A stretch of DNA of 64,000 bases from Poteriospumella lacustris. Taxonomy: Eukaryota; Sar; Chrysophyceae; Chromulinales; Dinobryaceae. Location: positions 1 through 64,000 of the forward strand of contig SMOI01000024.1 in the NCBI GenBank assembly GCA_008000375.1. Reading direction: 5' to 3'. Position numbers and translations under genes: made by a program. This document shows positions 10,888-21,500 of the stretch, one piece after another; the stretch's first letter is position 1; the number at the start of each line of letters is the position of its first letter. Below the pieces are notes generated by a model. That model was not told the DNA's origin, did not search any database, and saw only the letters and a list, made by a program, of their open reading frames with translations.

Positions 10888-11442
10888 ATGTCGGAAGCCA
10901 AGGATATCGAGAACTTGCGCGCAGCGGCCAAAGATGCTGCGAAGGAGACGGCGTTTGATTCCCACGAGACAAAAGACGACGATGACTTGGGAGCTGATAG
11001 CAAGTTTGACGACAGTCACTGTTCTGCAACGGGGAGCAAACAAGATTCCAAGGTGGAAGAGGCATTGAGCGATGACGAAATTTTGGAAAAGCTTCAACGA
11101 TTTTTCTTCGAAGACGAACGGTTCGGCCGACGGCTGGAAGAGTTCGTTCACGCGCGATGCGGGGAGTTCGATTTGAACAACGATGAGTACAAGCTGCAGT
11201 ACACTACATTATACGACGAATATAAGTCTCTCTTCGAAAGTATGCTGGAATCGTTCATCGAGGGGGACTTGAAGTGCTCGATCAATGACGTCTACCGGGC
11301 CCTGAAGGCCGCCGACGACAAATCAACCGCCAATCCAAATAGTCTTGATGCTTTCTTTGCGCAAGTTCTCATTGCATCTACCGATTTTGAAGTGTTTATG
11401 TCGATGCTGCGCGACGCCGCGCGACAACACTCTCGTAAATAA
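10888..11442 (+). CDS. BART-domain protein (ARL2BP/CFAP36-like)
   Basis: This single-exon gene encodes 184 residues. The first 65 are acidic and of low complexity. The remainder matches the BART domain: FFFEDERFGRRLEEFVHARC, then KLQYTTLYDEYKSLFE, and the closing STDFEVFMSMLRDA. This is the pattern of ARL2-binding protein and of CFAP36. Such proteins bind the small GTPases ARL2/ARL3 and act at basal bodies, cilia or mitochondria. The length is close to that of ARL2BP (about 160). Which of the two families it belongs to cannot be settled by eye. The dynein genes further right are consistent with a flagellar role. Confidence 0.82.
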   Translation: MSEAKDIENLRAAAKDAAKETAFDSHETKDDDDLGADSKFDDSHCSATGSKQDSKVEEALSDDEILEKLQRFFFEDERFGRRLEEFVHARCGEFDLNNDEYKLQYTTLYDEYKSLFESMLESFIEGDLKCSINDVYRALKAADDKSTANPNSLDAFFAQVLIASTDFEVFMSMLRDAARQHSRK

Positions 11443-11715
11443 CGCGTCTCTGCGCCTCTCGCGGACAACACGTCGATCGATGTTTCAGTAGCATTTTCAT
11501 TCATCTGATTGCCGCAGTTCGTGTCAGACTGCTTTGATTGCGTTTAAAGTCCGAGCCACTTCAGATGTCTCACAAATCTAATTCCACAGCGAAGACACAA
11601 ATGATCTATGGCACGACCTCACGAAGTGGCTGGCTCACAGCTTGTTGTGCAGCTCCGTGCATCCGTATTGCAGTGATAGCACGTTGGTTCTGGTGTAACG
11701 AATGACTCAGATCGC
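11443..11715. other. Convergent intergenic region
   Basis: These 273 bases separate the ends of the BART gene (+) and the glycerate kinase (-). No gene, repeat or RNA was recognised. Confidence 0.5.
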
Positions 11716-12939
11716 TCAAATGCTGGCCAAGCGAGACGTCAACAAGGGAGGAACCTCCTCGAAGCTGGTTGCCCTGCGGCTTCTGTCCATGGCGACCTGT
11801 TCACACCACAGACTGAGCGTTAACGTCGAACAGGACACTGCCTAGTGACGACTTACCATCAAAGCCGTCGTATTTTCTCGTCTTTCCGGGCCAGACGCAT
11901 ACAATGCTGGCAAATACGCCTGATACGCCGGCATGAATCTGTCAATGAAATCTTGAACTTGCGCATCACTGAGAGACGGCTTGCCCGCCTTTCGCATGTT
12001 TCTCTCTGCTTCGAGACGCCAGTCGTAGACCACGATCGGAGACTCCACTTTCAACACCACCCAAGCGTCGAACAGGAAATGGAGCCCTGCGTAATCTCTC
12101 AAAAACTCGTTCACCGTCGGCAGTCCATTGTGGATCATCTCCAACTCGTGCCGCCGGCATTCGTCAACGGACTTGAACCCCAGCATCCATCCTTCAAACA
12201 ACACGATTTGCAAAGGTCCCTTCATCTTTGGCCAGAGGCTGTTGTCCGATCGATCTCCGCGGCCTTGGCGCAGCGACTTGTCGTAGCGCGGAATACTGAC
12301 AATGCTCTCATCTCCCCGTTCCGATCCGGAGTGCCGAAGAGATTGCATCGTCGACCATAAAAGAGGCAAATCGTGAGATCCGGCTACACACAAGGATGAT
12401 AAGCGATACATCGTCGTGTGAAGGACTGTAACGAGTAACGTACCGTTCCCCCGATAACGAAGAAGAGCATTCGACGAATGCTTTGCCGCCAGGCGATCCT
12501 GCTCCTCTCCGCGAAGGTAAAAATCATCTAATGACATTGAAGCTGCAGGGAAGCCTGTGAACGCGAACATTTCCTCTAGGACTGTAGTCAACGTCGTCTT
12601 TCCGCATCCCTGAGGGGCGCTTATACCGATCAAAAAGGGCTTTCGATCCCCAACACCTGCGGTTGTGACAGCATTCTTGCGTTGCTCCAAAATGTAACTG
12701 TAGACTGGCCAATACAGTGAGTTGAACATTTCTCTTCGTTGTGATTGCTCGATGTGCGTTAAACAGATGCAACGATCGACTACTTCACGGAAGAGATATT
12801 CCCGTGTCTCATGTACCAGCTTCAGTGTGGACATTCCGCGATTGTGCCCACAGGATACCAGTGACACTATTTGCCGCGAAATTGATGAGATTTGATTTTT
12901 TATGAGAGTGCGGCTTCGATGCCCAAGTCGTGAAGTCAT
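11716..12939 (-). CDS. GLYK: D-glycerate 3-kinase
   Basis: Exons in transcript order are 12939-12444, 12383-11857 and 11796-11716; both introns are exactly 60 bases. The product has 367 residues. It phosphorylates D-glycerate to 3-phosphoglycerate, the last step of photorespiration in plants and algae. Evidence is the P-loop GISAPQGCGKTT, SLDDFYL, VLFEGWMLGF and FMPAYQAYLP. The first intron has no stop and is a multiple of three, so an unspliced reading looks open, but splicing restores the family motif RGNAGSHDLPL. The second intron replaces an early stop with a 26-residue end beginning VAMDRSRR; that last exon is an inference from donor, acceptor and phase. The start is the first ATG; an upstream TTG was rejected. 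About 35 basic, Ser-rich residues ahead of the core suggest an organelle transit peptide. Confidence 0.9.
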
Positions 12940-13219
12940 CCGACTTCTTTGTGTCCAAGAATCCAATAGAATCGATCCTCTATTGACTGTGGTAAACTCA
13001 CCCGATTGTGTTTATTCACAGCCGTGAAGAGACAATAACCCCCTCTAGATATTCCATATTCCATAACTATCCACCGATAGATAGCTGATAGCAGAAGTCT
13101 TCCAGTGTTCCAGTGGGCTCATCATCATCGGCTCATCGTCATCGTCATGGTGCGTGGTGACGAGGATCGGCCAATGATGGCCAAACAAACTACAAGCACG
13201 TCCACCAGTTGTTGAATGA
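12940..13219. promoter_or_regulatory. Divergent promoter region, GLYK / HAD-Nit gene
   Basis: These 280 bases separate divergent genes and hold a CATCGTCAT-type microsatellite at about 13122-13148. Just downstream, a pyrimidine-rich run ending TTTGCAG at about 13310 could be a 5'-UTR acceptor if translation of the right-hand gene starts at 13325. Promoter activity is inferred from position. Confidence 0.35.
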
Positions 13220-15065
13220 ATGAAATATCTCCGGCCATCAGCTTGGTCAACAAACGTTGAATATTGGCGTGGAAAGCGAAGGTTCATCACCAGGTCTCCT
13301 TGTTTGCAGAAGTTCTTCGATAAAATGAGCGCTGTGGTTGACTCCGTCGCACGAATGAAGCCGGTCCTCGCTTTTGACATGGACGAAGTGCTGGCTCGAT
13401 TCGCGCACAGCTTAGCTCAGTTTCACAATGACCGATATGGATCGGAGCTGAGAGAGGACTCGTTCTCATCGTACCATTTTCACGAAGTTTGGGGCGGAAC
13501 GGTTGCCGACTGCAATCAAAAGGTCTGTGCTGTCGATCACTTTTCGAACAAATGATGACGATTGTGACCACTGTACATCCTCATAGATGGAAGAGTTTTT
13601 CTTGTCTCCGCATTTTAATGATGAGTTGCAGCCTTTGAGCGGGGCGTACGAGGTGCTGCAGCGATTGAAAAAAGATTTCACCCTTCACATCGTGACGGCG
13701 CGGCAGGCCAAACTGGAGCAAACTACTCGTCGGTGGCTTCAACGCTATTTTCCCGATACATTCGAAAGTATTCACTTCGGAAATCACTATGGAGGCCCCG
13801 GTGATCGAATCCGGTCGAAGTACGAAATGTGCGCGGACATTAACGCCCTGTGCCTCATTGACGACTCGCCCAATTACGTGTTCAACTGTATGCGCCACAA
13901 TCTTCGTGCTTTCATTTTTGGAGACTACGCTTGGAATCACGACAAAAATTTGCCCGCTGCGATGATTCAAGAAGGTTATTCCGTCGAGATGTTCCAGCTC
14001 ACTGATGCTGGCGGTGTAGGCGCTGACGAAAAGAAGATCTACCGTTTGAAAGACTGGACCCAGGTGGAGACAGCTGTGCGACACTATTTTACAAGTGCAA
14101 GTGAGACAAAAGAGGACGAACTTACGCGACGTGCCGTTAAAAAGGAAGATTTCGTCGTTGCAGTGGTCCAGCTTTCCTCTGTGAATGATTCGGAAGCCAA
14201 CTTTCTCAAGATAGAGACTCTAGTCGAAGCTGCTGCAGCGGCGACCACCTTGCCGCTTGACTTAATTTGTTTACCGGAAGCAGCGCTATTTCTGGGCGAA
14301 AGTGCGGACGAAACTCTGTCCCATGCTCAGTCGCTTGATGAGCCTCTCTACCACGCCGCCAGCGAGACGCAGAGACAAGATCGGTTTGTTGATCGTCTGG
14401 GTCGACTTGCTCAAAAGTACAACACTTTCTTATCGGTTGGTGGCTTTCCGGAACTTATTGATTCCGATGTTGATGGGACGAAGCACCGCATGGCGAATAC
14501 ACACGTCATCATCGACCGTGACGGTCGGCTTCTGAGTCATCGCTATCGAAAGATTCATCTTTTTGACTGCCCATTTGTCGCCCTTTTCGAATCTCGTCTG
14601 ACTGCACCTGGAACGGAAGTCGTTTCCGTCGATCTTGACGGTTGGCGCATTGGTCTTACTGTGTGCTACGACCTACGGTTTCCCGCTCTGTTTGGATCAC
14701 TCCGGGACAAGCACAACGTGGACGTGGTTCTTGTGCCTTCTGCATTTACAGTCCCCACAGGAGAGGCTCATTGGGAAGTTCTTTTGCGAGCTCGTGCGAT
14801 TGAGAATCAGATCTATGTCGTCGCTGCGGCTCAGACAGGAAAGCACAACTCGCATCGAGAATCGTACGGCCACAGCCTTGTCGTGGACCCCTGGGGCCGA
14901 CTGCTGCCTCCTCTGGCCAGCATTGTTGTCGATGACAAATCCTCGGGTTCCCCGATGGCCGTTCAAGAACATGTTCAGATTCTGCGTCTCACCAAACAAG
15001 GCCTGCGCGACACTCGCGACAAAATGCCCGTACATGACCACCGTCGGCCGGACTTGTACTGTTGA
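13220..15065 (+). CDS. HAD phosphatase fused to Nit1-type omega-amidase (deaminated glutathione amidase-like)
   Basis: Exons 13220-13522 and 13587-15065 join in phase 0 across a 64-base intron and give 593 residues. Residues about 47-275 form a HAD-like phosphatase with motif I FDMDEV, motif II HIVTAR and motif III LIDDSPNYV, resembling 5'-nucleotidase-like HAD proteins. Residues about 290-593 are a nitrilase-superfamily domain with the full triad E332 (LPEAALF), K423 (YRKIHLF) and C461 (VCYDLRFP), plus the Nit1 signature AHWEVLLRARAIEN. Nit1 enzymes hydrolyse deaminated glutathione, a metabolite-repair step. The HAD substrate is unknown. The phase-0 intron lies inside the HAD part, so the fusion does not depend on a doubtful splice. 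The first 35 residues are basic and may be a mitochondrial presequence; a start at 13325 is also possible. In animals the Nit domain is fused to Fhit instead. Confidence 0.88.
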
Positions 15066-15512
15066 GTAGAGCAAGCTTGTTCGTTGTAATGTATGACGCA
15101 AGACAACAAAACAACTGCTTTAAATTAATGATTGTTTCGGGTCTTCATTCGGGGGTGATCCTGTTCTGTGCACTCTCACAGGGGCTTTTACGCAAGTTTA
15201 GGGTCTGTGGTATTTGGGGGTTTGCGCGCCGAGCCGTTTCTGATTTGCGATCTGGGATTTGTGTGTGGACCCTGCGAACTTCCAGTTTCGTGTTTTGGGT
15301 TTGGCGCACGGCTGTTGGCCAGCAGGCAGGGAGTCCATTTGGATTGGTCCACATTGGTTTCGTCACAACTACAGAAACAAGTCCCGAATTTTGACGAAAT
15401 CTCCATTTTGGCGCATCAGATAAATCTTCGGCACATCTTCTACTGCAGTTGCGCGCACAATTCAAAGTCACGAAAAAGAACGCCTCTGTTCTGTTCGGCT
15501 TGAATTTTTACG
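15066..15512. other. Intergenic region
   Basis: These 447 bases contain no supported gene. T- and G-rich stretches (for example TTTGGGGGTTTGCG near 15213) are present, but no repeat or RNA gene was recognised. It must include the promoter of the giant gene. Confidence 0.45.
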
Positions 15513-18500
15513 ATGCCGACCTTCCATTTATTGCGAATTTTTGGATGGGTGCTGCTTATCAACCTTGTAGGATTACCGCCTGTCGCTGGTGAGTGGCTCT
15601 CTCGAACTGTCTCGCCAGTCATCGCCTATACAGCAGCCACTTGGCCAAGTAACGGTACCGCCTTAGCTGTCGGAGCGAATGTAAGATTTCGTACTCCTTA
15701 TTTCATTGTGTGCTTCTCGTTTAACCCGCGATTTCTATCAGATCGGAGCGATTGTTCGAAGTACCAACTATGGTTTAACGTGGACACAAGTTGCCACCTC
15801 CTTCTCTTTCGGAATTATGACTGGAATTGCCTCGCGAACTGTGAGTGGCACGACACATATTCTGACGGGAGATTATTCGCAAAACGTATACTACTCCTCT
15901 GACGATGGAGCAACTTGGACATTGGACACTTCTTTGGGGTTTCAGGCCATTTGCATGACCATTGGCTCAAATGGAATGGGCTTTATTGGAAGCTCGAGGG
16001 CCGCCGTCTTTTCGGCGGATTTATCCACATCGATGCCAAGAACATGGACGTCTGTTCAAACATACGTACCATCTTCGCAGGCAGCATCACATTTCGTATA
16101 CGGCGTCAGCACCATTAATGGAGTGAACGTCGTAGCGGTCATTTTGTCATCGACTGGCTCGAGAATCGCATATTCCACAAACTCAGGGACATCGTGGACG
16201 ACTTCGATGACTCTCACTGGGGTATCTCTATACTGCGTAGCTCACGGTGATAATTCGTTTGCCTTGGCGGGCGGCAGTACGTCGTACATCGCGCGAACAC
16301 TGGATGGTGGAGTGACTTGGGCGAATCTGACAACGTTTCCCAACACTGCGGGTGTTATCCGATATCAAGCCATCTCGGTGCTCAGCACCACAACTGCATT
16401 TGTGGCTGGCAGTAATGGTCGTATTTACCGAACTCTTGATCAAGGTTCTACATGGACTATTGTAGCTCGAACCGGAGTTGAGCTGCAGTCTATCGCTATG
16501 CTCAGCACGTCGTATGGTGTTGCTGGTGGTGCTGCCACAAGAGGAATTTACGCCGTCGTTCCAGGTAAATTAAGCGTACGCCTTTGGGACATCCGTGCCT
16601 TATCGTTTGGTGTTTTGTGAATGTAGATCCGACCAGTCAACCCTCAGGGCAGCCTTCAGGACAGCCTTCAGGGCAGCCAACCCGGAGGCCAACAGGCCAA
16701 CCCACGCGGCAACCGACCAGTCGCCCCTCTTCTCAACCGTCGAGGCAACCTACTTCCCAACCATCCTTGCAACCGGTTGGCTGCCCAACGGGACAGCCCT
16801 CTTCACAGCCCACTGGGTTGCCGACCTCACAACCGTCGACTAGGCCGACCCAAAAGCCATCGAGTCAACCGTCAGCTCAGCCGAGTAGCCAGCCAATCAT
16901 GAATCCAACGGCATCACCGTCGTCTCAACCAACTTCGCAGCCTTCACGGCAGCCTACGGCGAGACCGTCAGCCCAACCTTCCTGCCAACCCTCGCAACAA
17001 CCGTCCTCACAGCCGACGACAGTGCCAACGAGAAACCCCTCCTCGCAACCATCATCGCAACCAACCATTCAGCCTTCCGGGCGACCGACTGGACAACCTT
17101 CATCACAACCAACGTCAACACCTTCCCGTCAACCGACGTCGCAGCCGTCGCTTCAACCTTCGCATCAGCCTTCTTCGCAGCCATCGACCGCTCCGACCAA
17201 TCCCACTTCTCAGCCTAGTAGGCAGCCCTCCTCCCAACCATCATCCCAGCCTTCTCACCAACCGCTCTCTCTCCCAACATCTCAACCAACATCCCAGCCA
17301 GTCCTTCGTCCTACTTCTCAGCCGTCAAGGCAGCCAACTTCACAACCAACAAGACAACCAACTACAGTGCCAACTTCGGCGCCATCGCGTCCTACGTATT
17401 CGCCGACGTCAAGGCCATCGAAAGAGCGGCTTCCAACCTCTGTTCCCACCTCATCACGCCCTTCTGGCCAACCTTCTGGATTACCAACCAATCAGCCGAC
17501 CTCGCAGCCGACATGTCCCACCTCCCAGCCCTCTTCTCAGCCCAGCGTTCAGCCCACAAAGCAACCTGCGGGGACCCCAACAAGCTCCCCATCAGGTCAG
17601 CCGTCTCGGCAACCCTCGGCTCAGCCATCGTCGCAACCTTCAAGCCGCCCTTCTGGGTTTCCTTCTGCACAACCCACGCATCAACCCACCAGTCAGCCCT
17701 CCTCACAACCAACTATGCAGCCGTCCCGGCAACCTTCTCGTCAACCTTCAGGAGTGCCCTCAGGGCAACCATCTCGACAGCCAACTCGGCAACCAACTTC
17801 TCAGCCGACATCGAAGCCCTCGCTTCAACCAAGCCTGCAACCTTCTTCGAAGCCAACGGCACAGCCGAGTTCTCAGCCGTCGGTGCAACCAGTGGCAAAT
17901 CCAACTTCGCTACCAACAAGTCAGCCAACCGCGCAGCCAACCTGGTCACCCTCCGCACAGCCATCGTCTTCACCTACGGCGGTCCCATCGACTTCCCGTC
18001 CATCTTCTCAGCCATCTACACAGCCGTCTAGACAGCCGTCCTGCCAGCCATCCATCTCGCCAACAACTCAACCGAGTTCTTCGCCGACCAAAAGGCCGAG
18101 CCAAAATCCTTCGTCGCGACCGTCAACGCAGCCGTCATCTCAGCCCTCAGGCAGCCCCACTGACCAGCCGACAACCCAACCCAGCAGGCAGCCAACGCGG
18201 CAACCAACGTCTCATCCGTCGATGCCAACAAGCAAACCAACTGTCACTTCCAGTGCGTACCCCACAACGCAACCCTCGAGCCGACCCTCCAGACAACCTT
18301 CATCTCAGCCCACAATCTCACCGACGAGCCAGCCGTCTTCAGAACCGACGCTCAGTCCTTCAGGGCAGCCTACTGCTCGCCCGACGGTGATACCAACAGG
18401 ATATTATGAGAACGGCAACTGGATGGAGGTTGCAACGGGTTCGTCTGGAACAAGTTACTTCGGATCGGCGATTCTCAATCAATTGGACGCCATCATGGTG

Positions 18501-21500
18501 GGATACAATGTCATCGATGGAATTATTTCGACGACGGCCAGCGGCGGTGCGTCCTGGACGTCTACAAGCTATTTTGGGTATCCATTGAATGATGTGGATG
18601 CTGCTTACATCGAGTCGGTCCCCTACTTCATCACTGTGTCTGGAAGTGGCGCCATTTTGGTGTCAAACGATACCGGCTCCACCTGGACTTTCATCGAGGA
18701 CTACAACTCCATTCCGTACGGATTGTACGGCGTCTCCATTGACAAAAACTCCCAGACTGCGTTTGCAGTTGGATCCGTGGGGCTCATAGTTAAATCTTCC
18801 ATTTCGTCGTACTTTCGACGATGGTCTGCGACAACTGCGGGATCGCAGCGGTTGAATGATGTCGCCACAAATGATGGTGTGAATGTCATTGCTGTCGGCA
18901 ACAGTGGAAGAGTATACGTATCAAGTGATAGCGGGACATCTTGGTCTCAAGTAACGGTTTCAGGAGTCACCCAAAATTTATATGCGGTCGCCGTATCTCC
19001 AACAGGCAACATCGCGGTGGCAATGGGAGCGAGCAATGTGGTGATCGTTTCGCAGAACTCTGGGTCGTCTTGGCAACAAATATCTGCATTTTCGTTTGGA
19101 TCAACATCATCTGCCGACCCTCCTCACAGCATTTCTCTGTTTTCTACAGAACTAGGGATGATGGGCAGTGTATCTGGACAGGTCCTGCGAACTAGCTCTG
19201 GTGGACGCTCTTGGTCCACAGAAACTGAGGTTATTTTGTCAAGTGGGACAAGTGCATCAACGCTGGCTATGTTCACAACGAATATTGCTGTTGCTGGCGA
19301 CTCGGTGGGCAATGCCTACGTCAAGTATCCCAGTCCTACATCATTTCCGTCGAGCCAACCGTCCTCTCAGCCTTCCCGTCATCCTTCCGGCCAGCCCACC
19401 AGACAGCCATCGTCTCGTCCTACAAGCCAGCCAACTGGACAGCCATCAAGACAACCTTCAGGCCAACCATCCGGATGCCCCACCTCCCAGCCAACTTCGC
19501 AACCTACCGAACAACCTGTTTGTCCACCGACCTCATATCCATCAAGACAACCGTCGTCACAGCCGACCTCACTTCCTTCTGGACAACCAACACGCCAGCC
19601 ATCACGGCAACCGACAAGGCAGCCATCGTCTTCTCCCTCCGATCAACCATCCAGTCAACCGACTGGTCAACCAACTGGTCAACCGTCAAATCGTCCAAAT
19701 ATTGGCCCCACGAGTTCTCCTTCCGGAAGTCCGACTTCACTTCCATCTCGACAACCAAGCTCTCAGCCATCCTCGCAACCATCGAGGCGGCCTACTAGGC
19801 AGCCTTCAGCACAGCCTACGGGTAAACCCTCAATGCAGCCTTCTAAATCTCCAACTGGAAACCCGTCTTCTCAGCCAACAGCAGATCCTACGCGTCAGCC
19901 GTCATCGCAGCCAAGCGCGCAACCATCTCTGCAACCTGCGTCCGCCCCCAGCTCACAACCGTCAATGCAGCCGTTCGCGTTTCCGACTGGAGCTCCATCT
20001 TCTCGACCTTCGTGTCAGCCAACACGGCAACCTTCCGGTCAACCGTCCGATCAACCAACGTCGCAACCCTCAATGTCACCCACTATTGGGTCTACTGCAG
20101 GACCGACGAGCCAACCCACTTCGCAGCCTTTCGGTAGACCATCGTCGCAGCCGAGTGCGCGTCCAACAATCAAACCATCAAACCAGCCAACAGGACAGCC
20201 TTCTGGGTCGCCAACGGATCAGCCAAGTTGCAAACCGTCGATGCAGCCGTCTTCACAGCCGTCAACGCGACCATCAACACGCCCAACCCAAAGTCCATCT
20301 GCGCAACCATCCAGCGACCCAACGAATCAGCCGTCTTGTTCTCCAACGTGTCGTCCAACCTCGCCACCAACCGATCAACCTTCCGCTCAGCCTTCTGGTC
20401 GCCCCTCACAACAGCCGTCTTCGGTTCCGTCCGATCAACCAACATCACAGCCGACCATGCAACCATCTCGGCAACCTTCCAATGTGCCTACTGGCCAACC
20501 ATCCTCTCAGCCCAGTTCCCAACCTTCTTCGCAACCGACGATTTCACCATCGACCAGATCGAGTAGTTTGCCAACTAGTCAGCCATCGATGTCGCCGAGC
20601 TCGCAGCCGTCGATGCAGCCGTCGGGCTCGCCAACATCGCAGCCGACTGAACAACCCACTGTGCAGCCGTCGACTCAACCTTCTGTCCGTCCTTCTGGCC
20701 AGCCATCTAGGCAGCCAACTTCACAGCCATCACAACAGCCATTCTCATCGCCCACCTCATCACCCAGCCGACAACCGACTTGCCAGCCATCAACTGAACC
20801 ATCTTCACAGCCAACACTGCGGCCCTCCGCAGCTCCAACATCAAGTCCGAGCCGACAACCAACGTCAGAACCCTCATCGCAGCCGTCTCAGCAACCGTTT
20901 GCTTGCCCCACCAGTCAGCCAACGAAGTGCCCCTCTGGTCAACCCAGCAGCTGTCCTTCTATGCAGCCGTCAGAACAGCCAAGTGGTCAGCCGTCCGGAA
21001 GCCCTACAAGCCAACCGTCACAAATCCCTTCCTGTCACCCATCCAGTCAACCTACTGCCCAACCTTCCAGCTATCCGACTACCCAGCCGTCTGATCAGCC
21101 AACCCGTCAGCCGTCAACTCAACCCTCGTCAACTCCTTCGAGCCAACCCTCTTTCCAACCTTCCAACCAGCCCTCTGGTCAACCAAGTGATCAGCCCAGT
21201 TCTCTTCCAACGGCGCAGCCAAGTTTAAGGCCTTCTCTTCACCCAACGTCACAGCCATCGTCGCAGCCGACATCCCAACCAACGAGCTCTCCCACTGATC
21301 AACCATCTTCACAACCGTCAGAGAGACCCAGCGGTCAGCCTTCGTTAAAGCCGTCTCTGGTTCCATCCTCTCAACCAAGTCGGCAACCGACAAACCAGCC
21401 AACACTTCAACCAACCCTGAGGCCGTCAGGATATCCCAGTTCTCAGCCTTCGTTGCAGCCATCCTCGCAGCCAACTCGCCAACCCACTGCATTACCGTCA

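Noticed and set aside
12940-12966. Longer glycerate kinase start
   Set aside because: The upstream codon is TTG; the first ATG in frame is at 12939.
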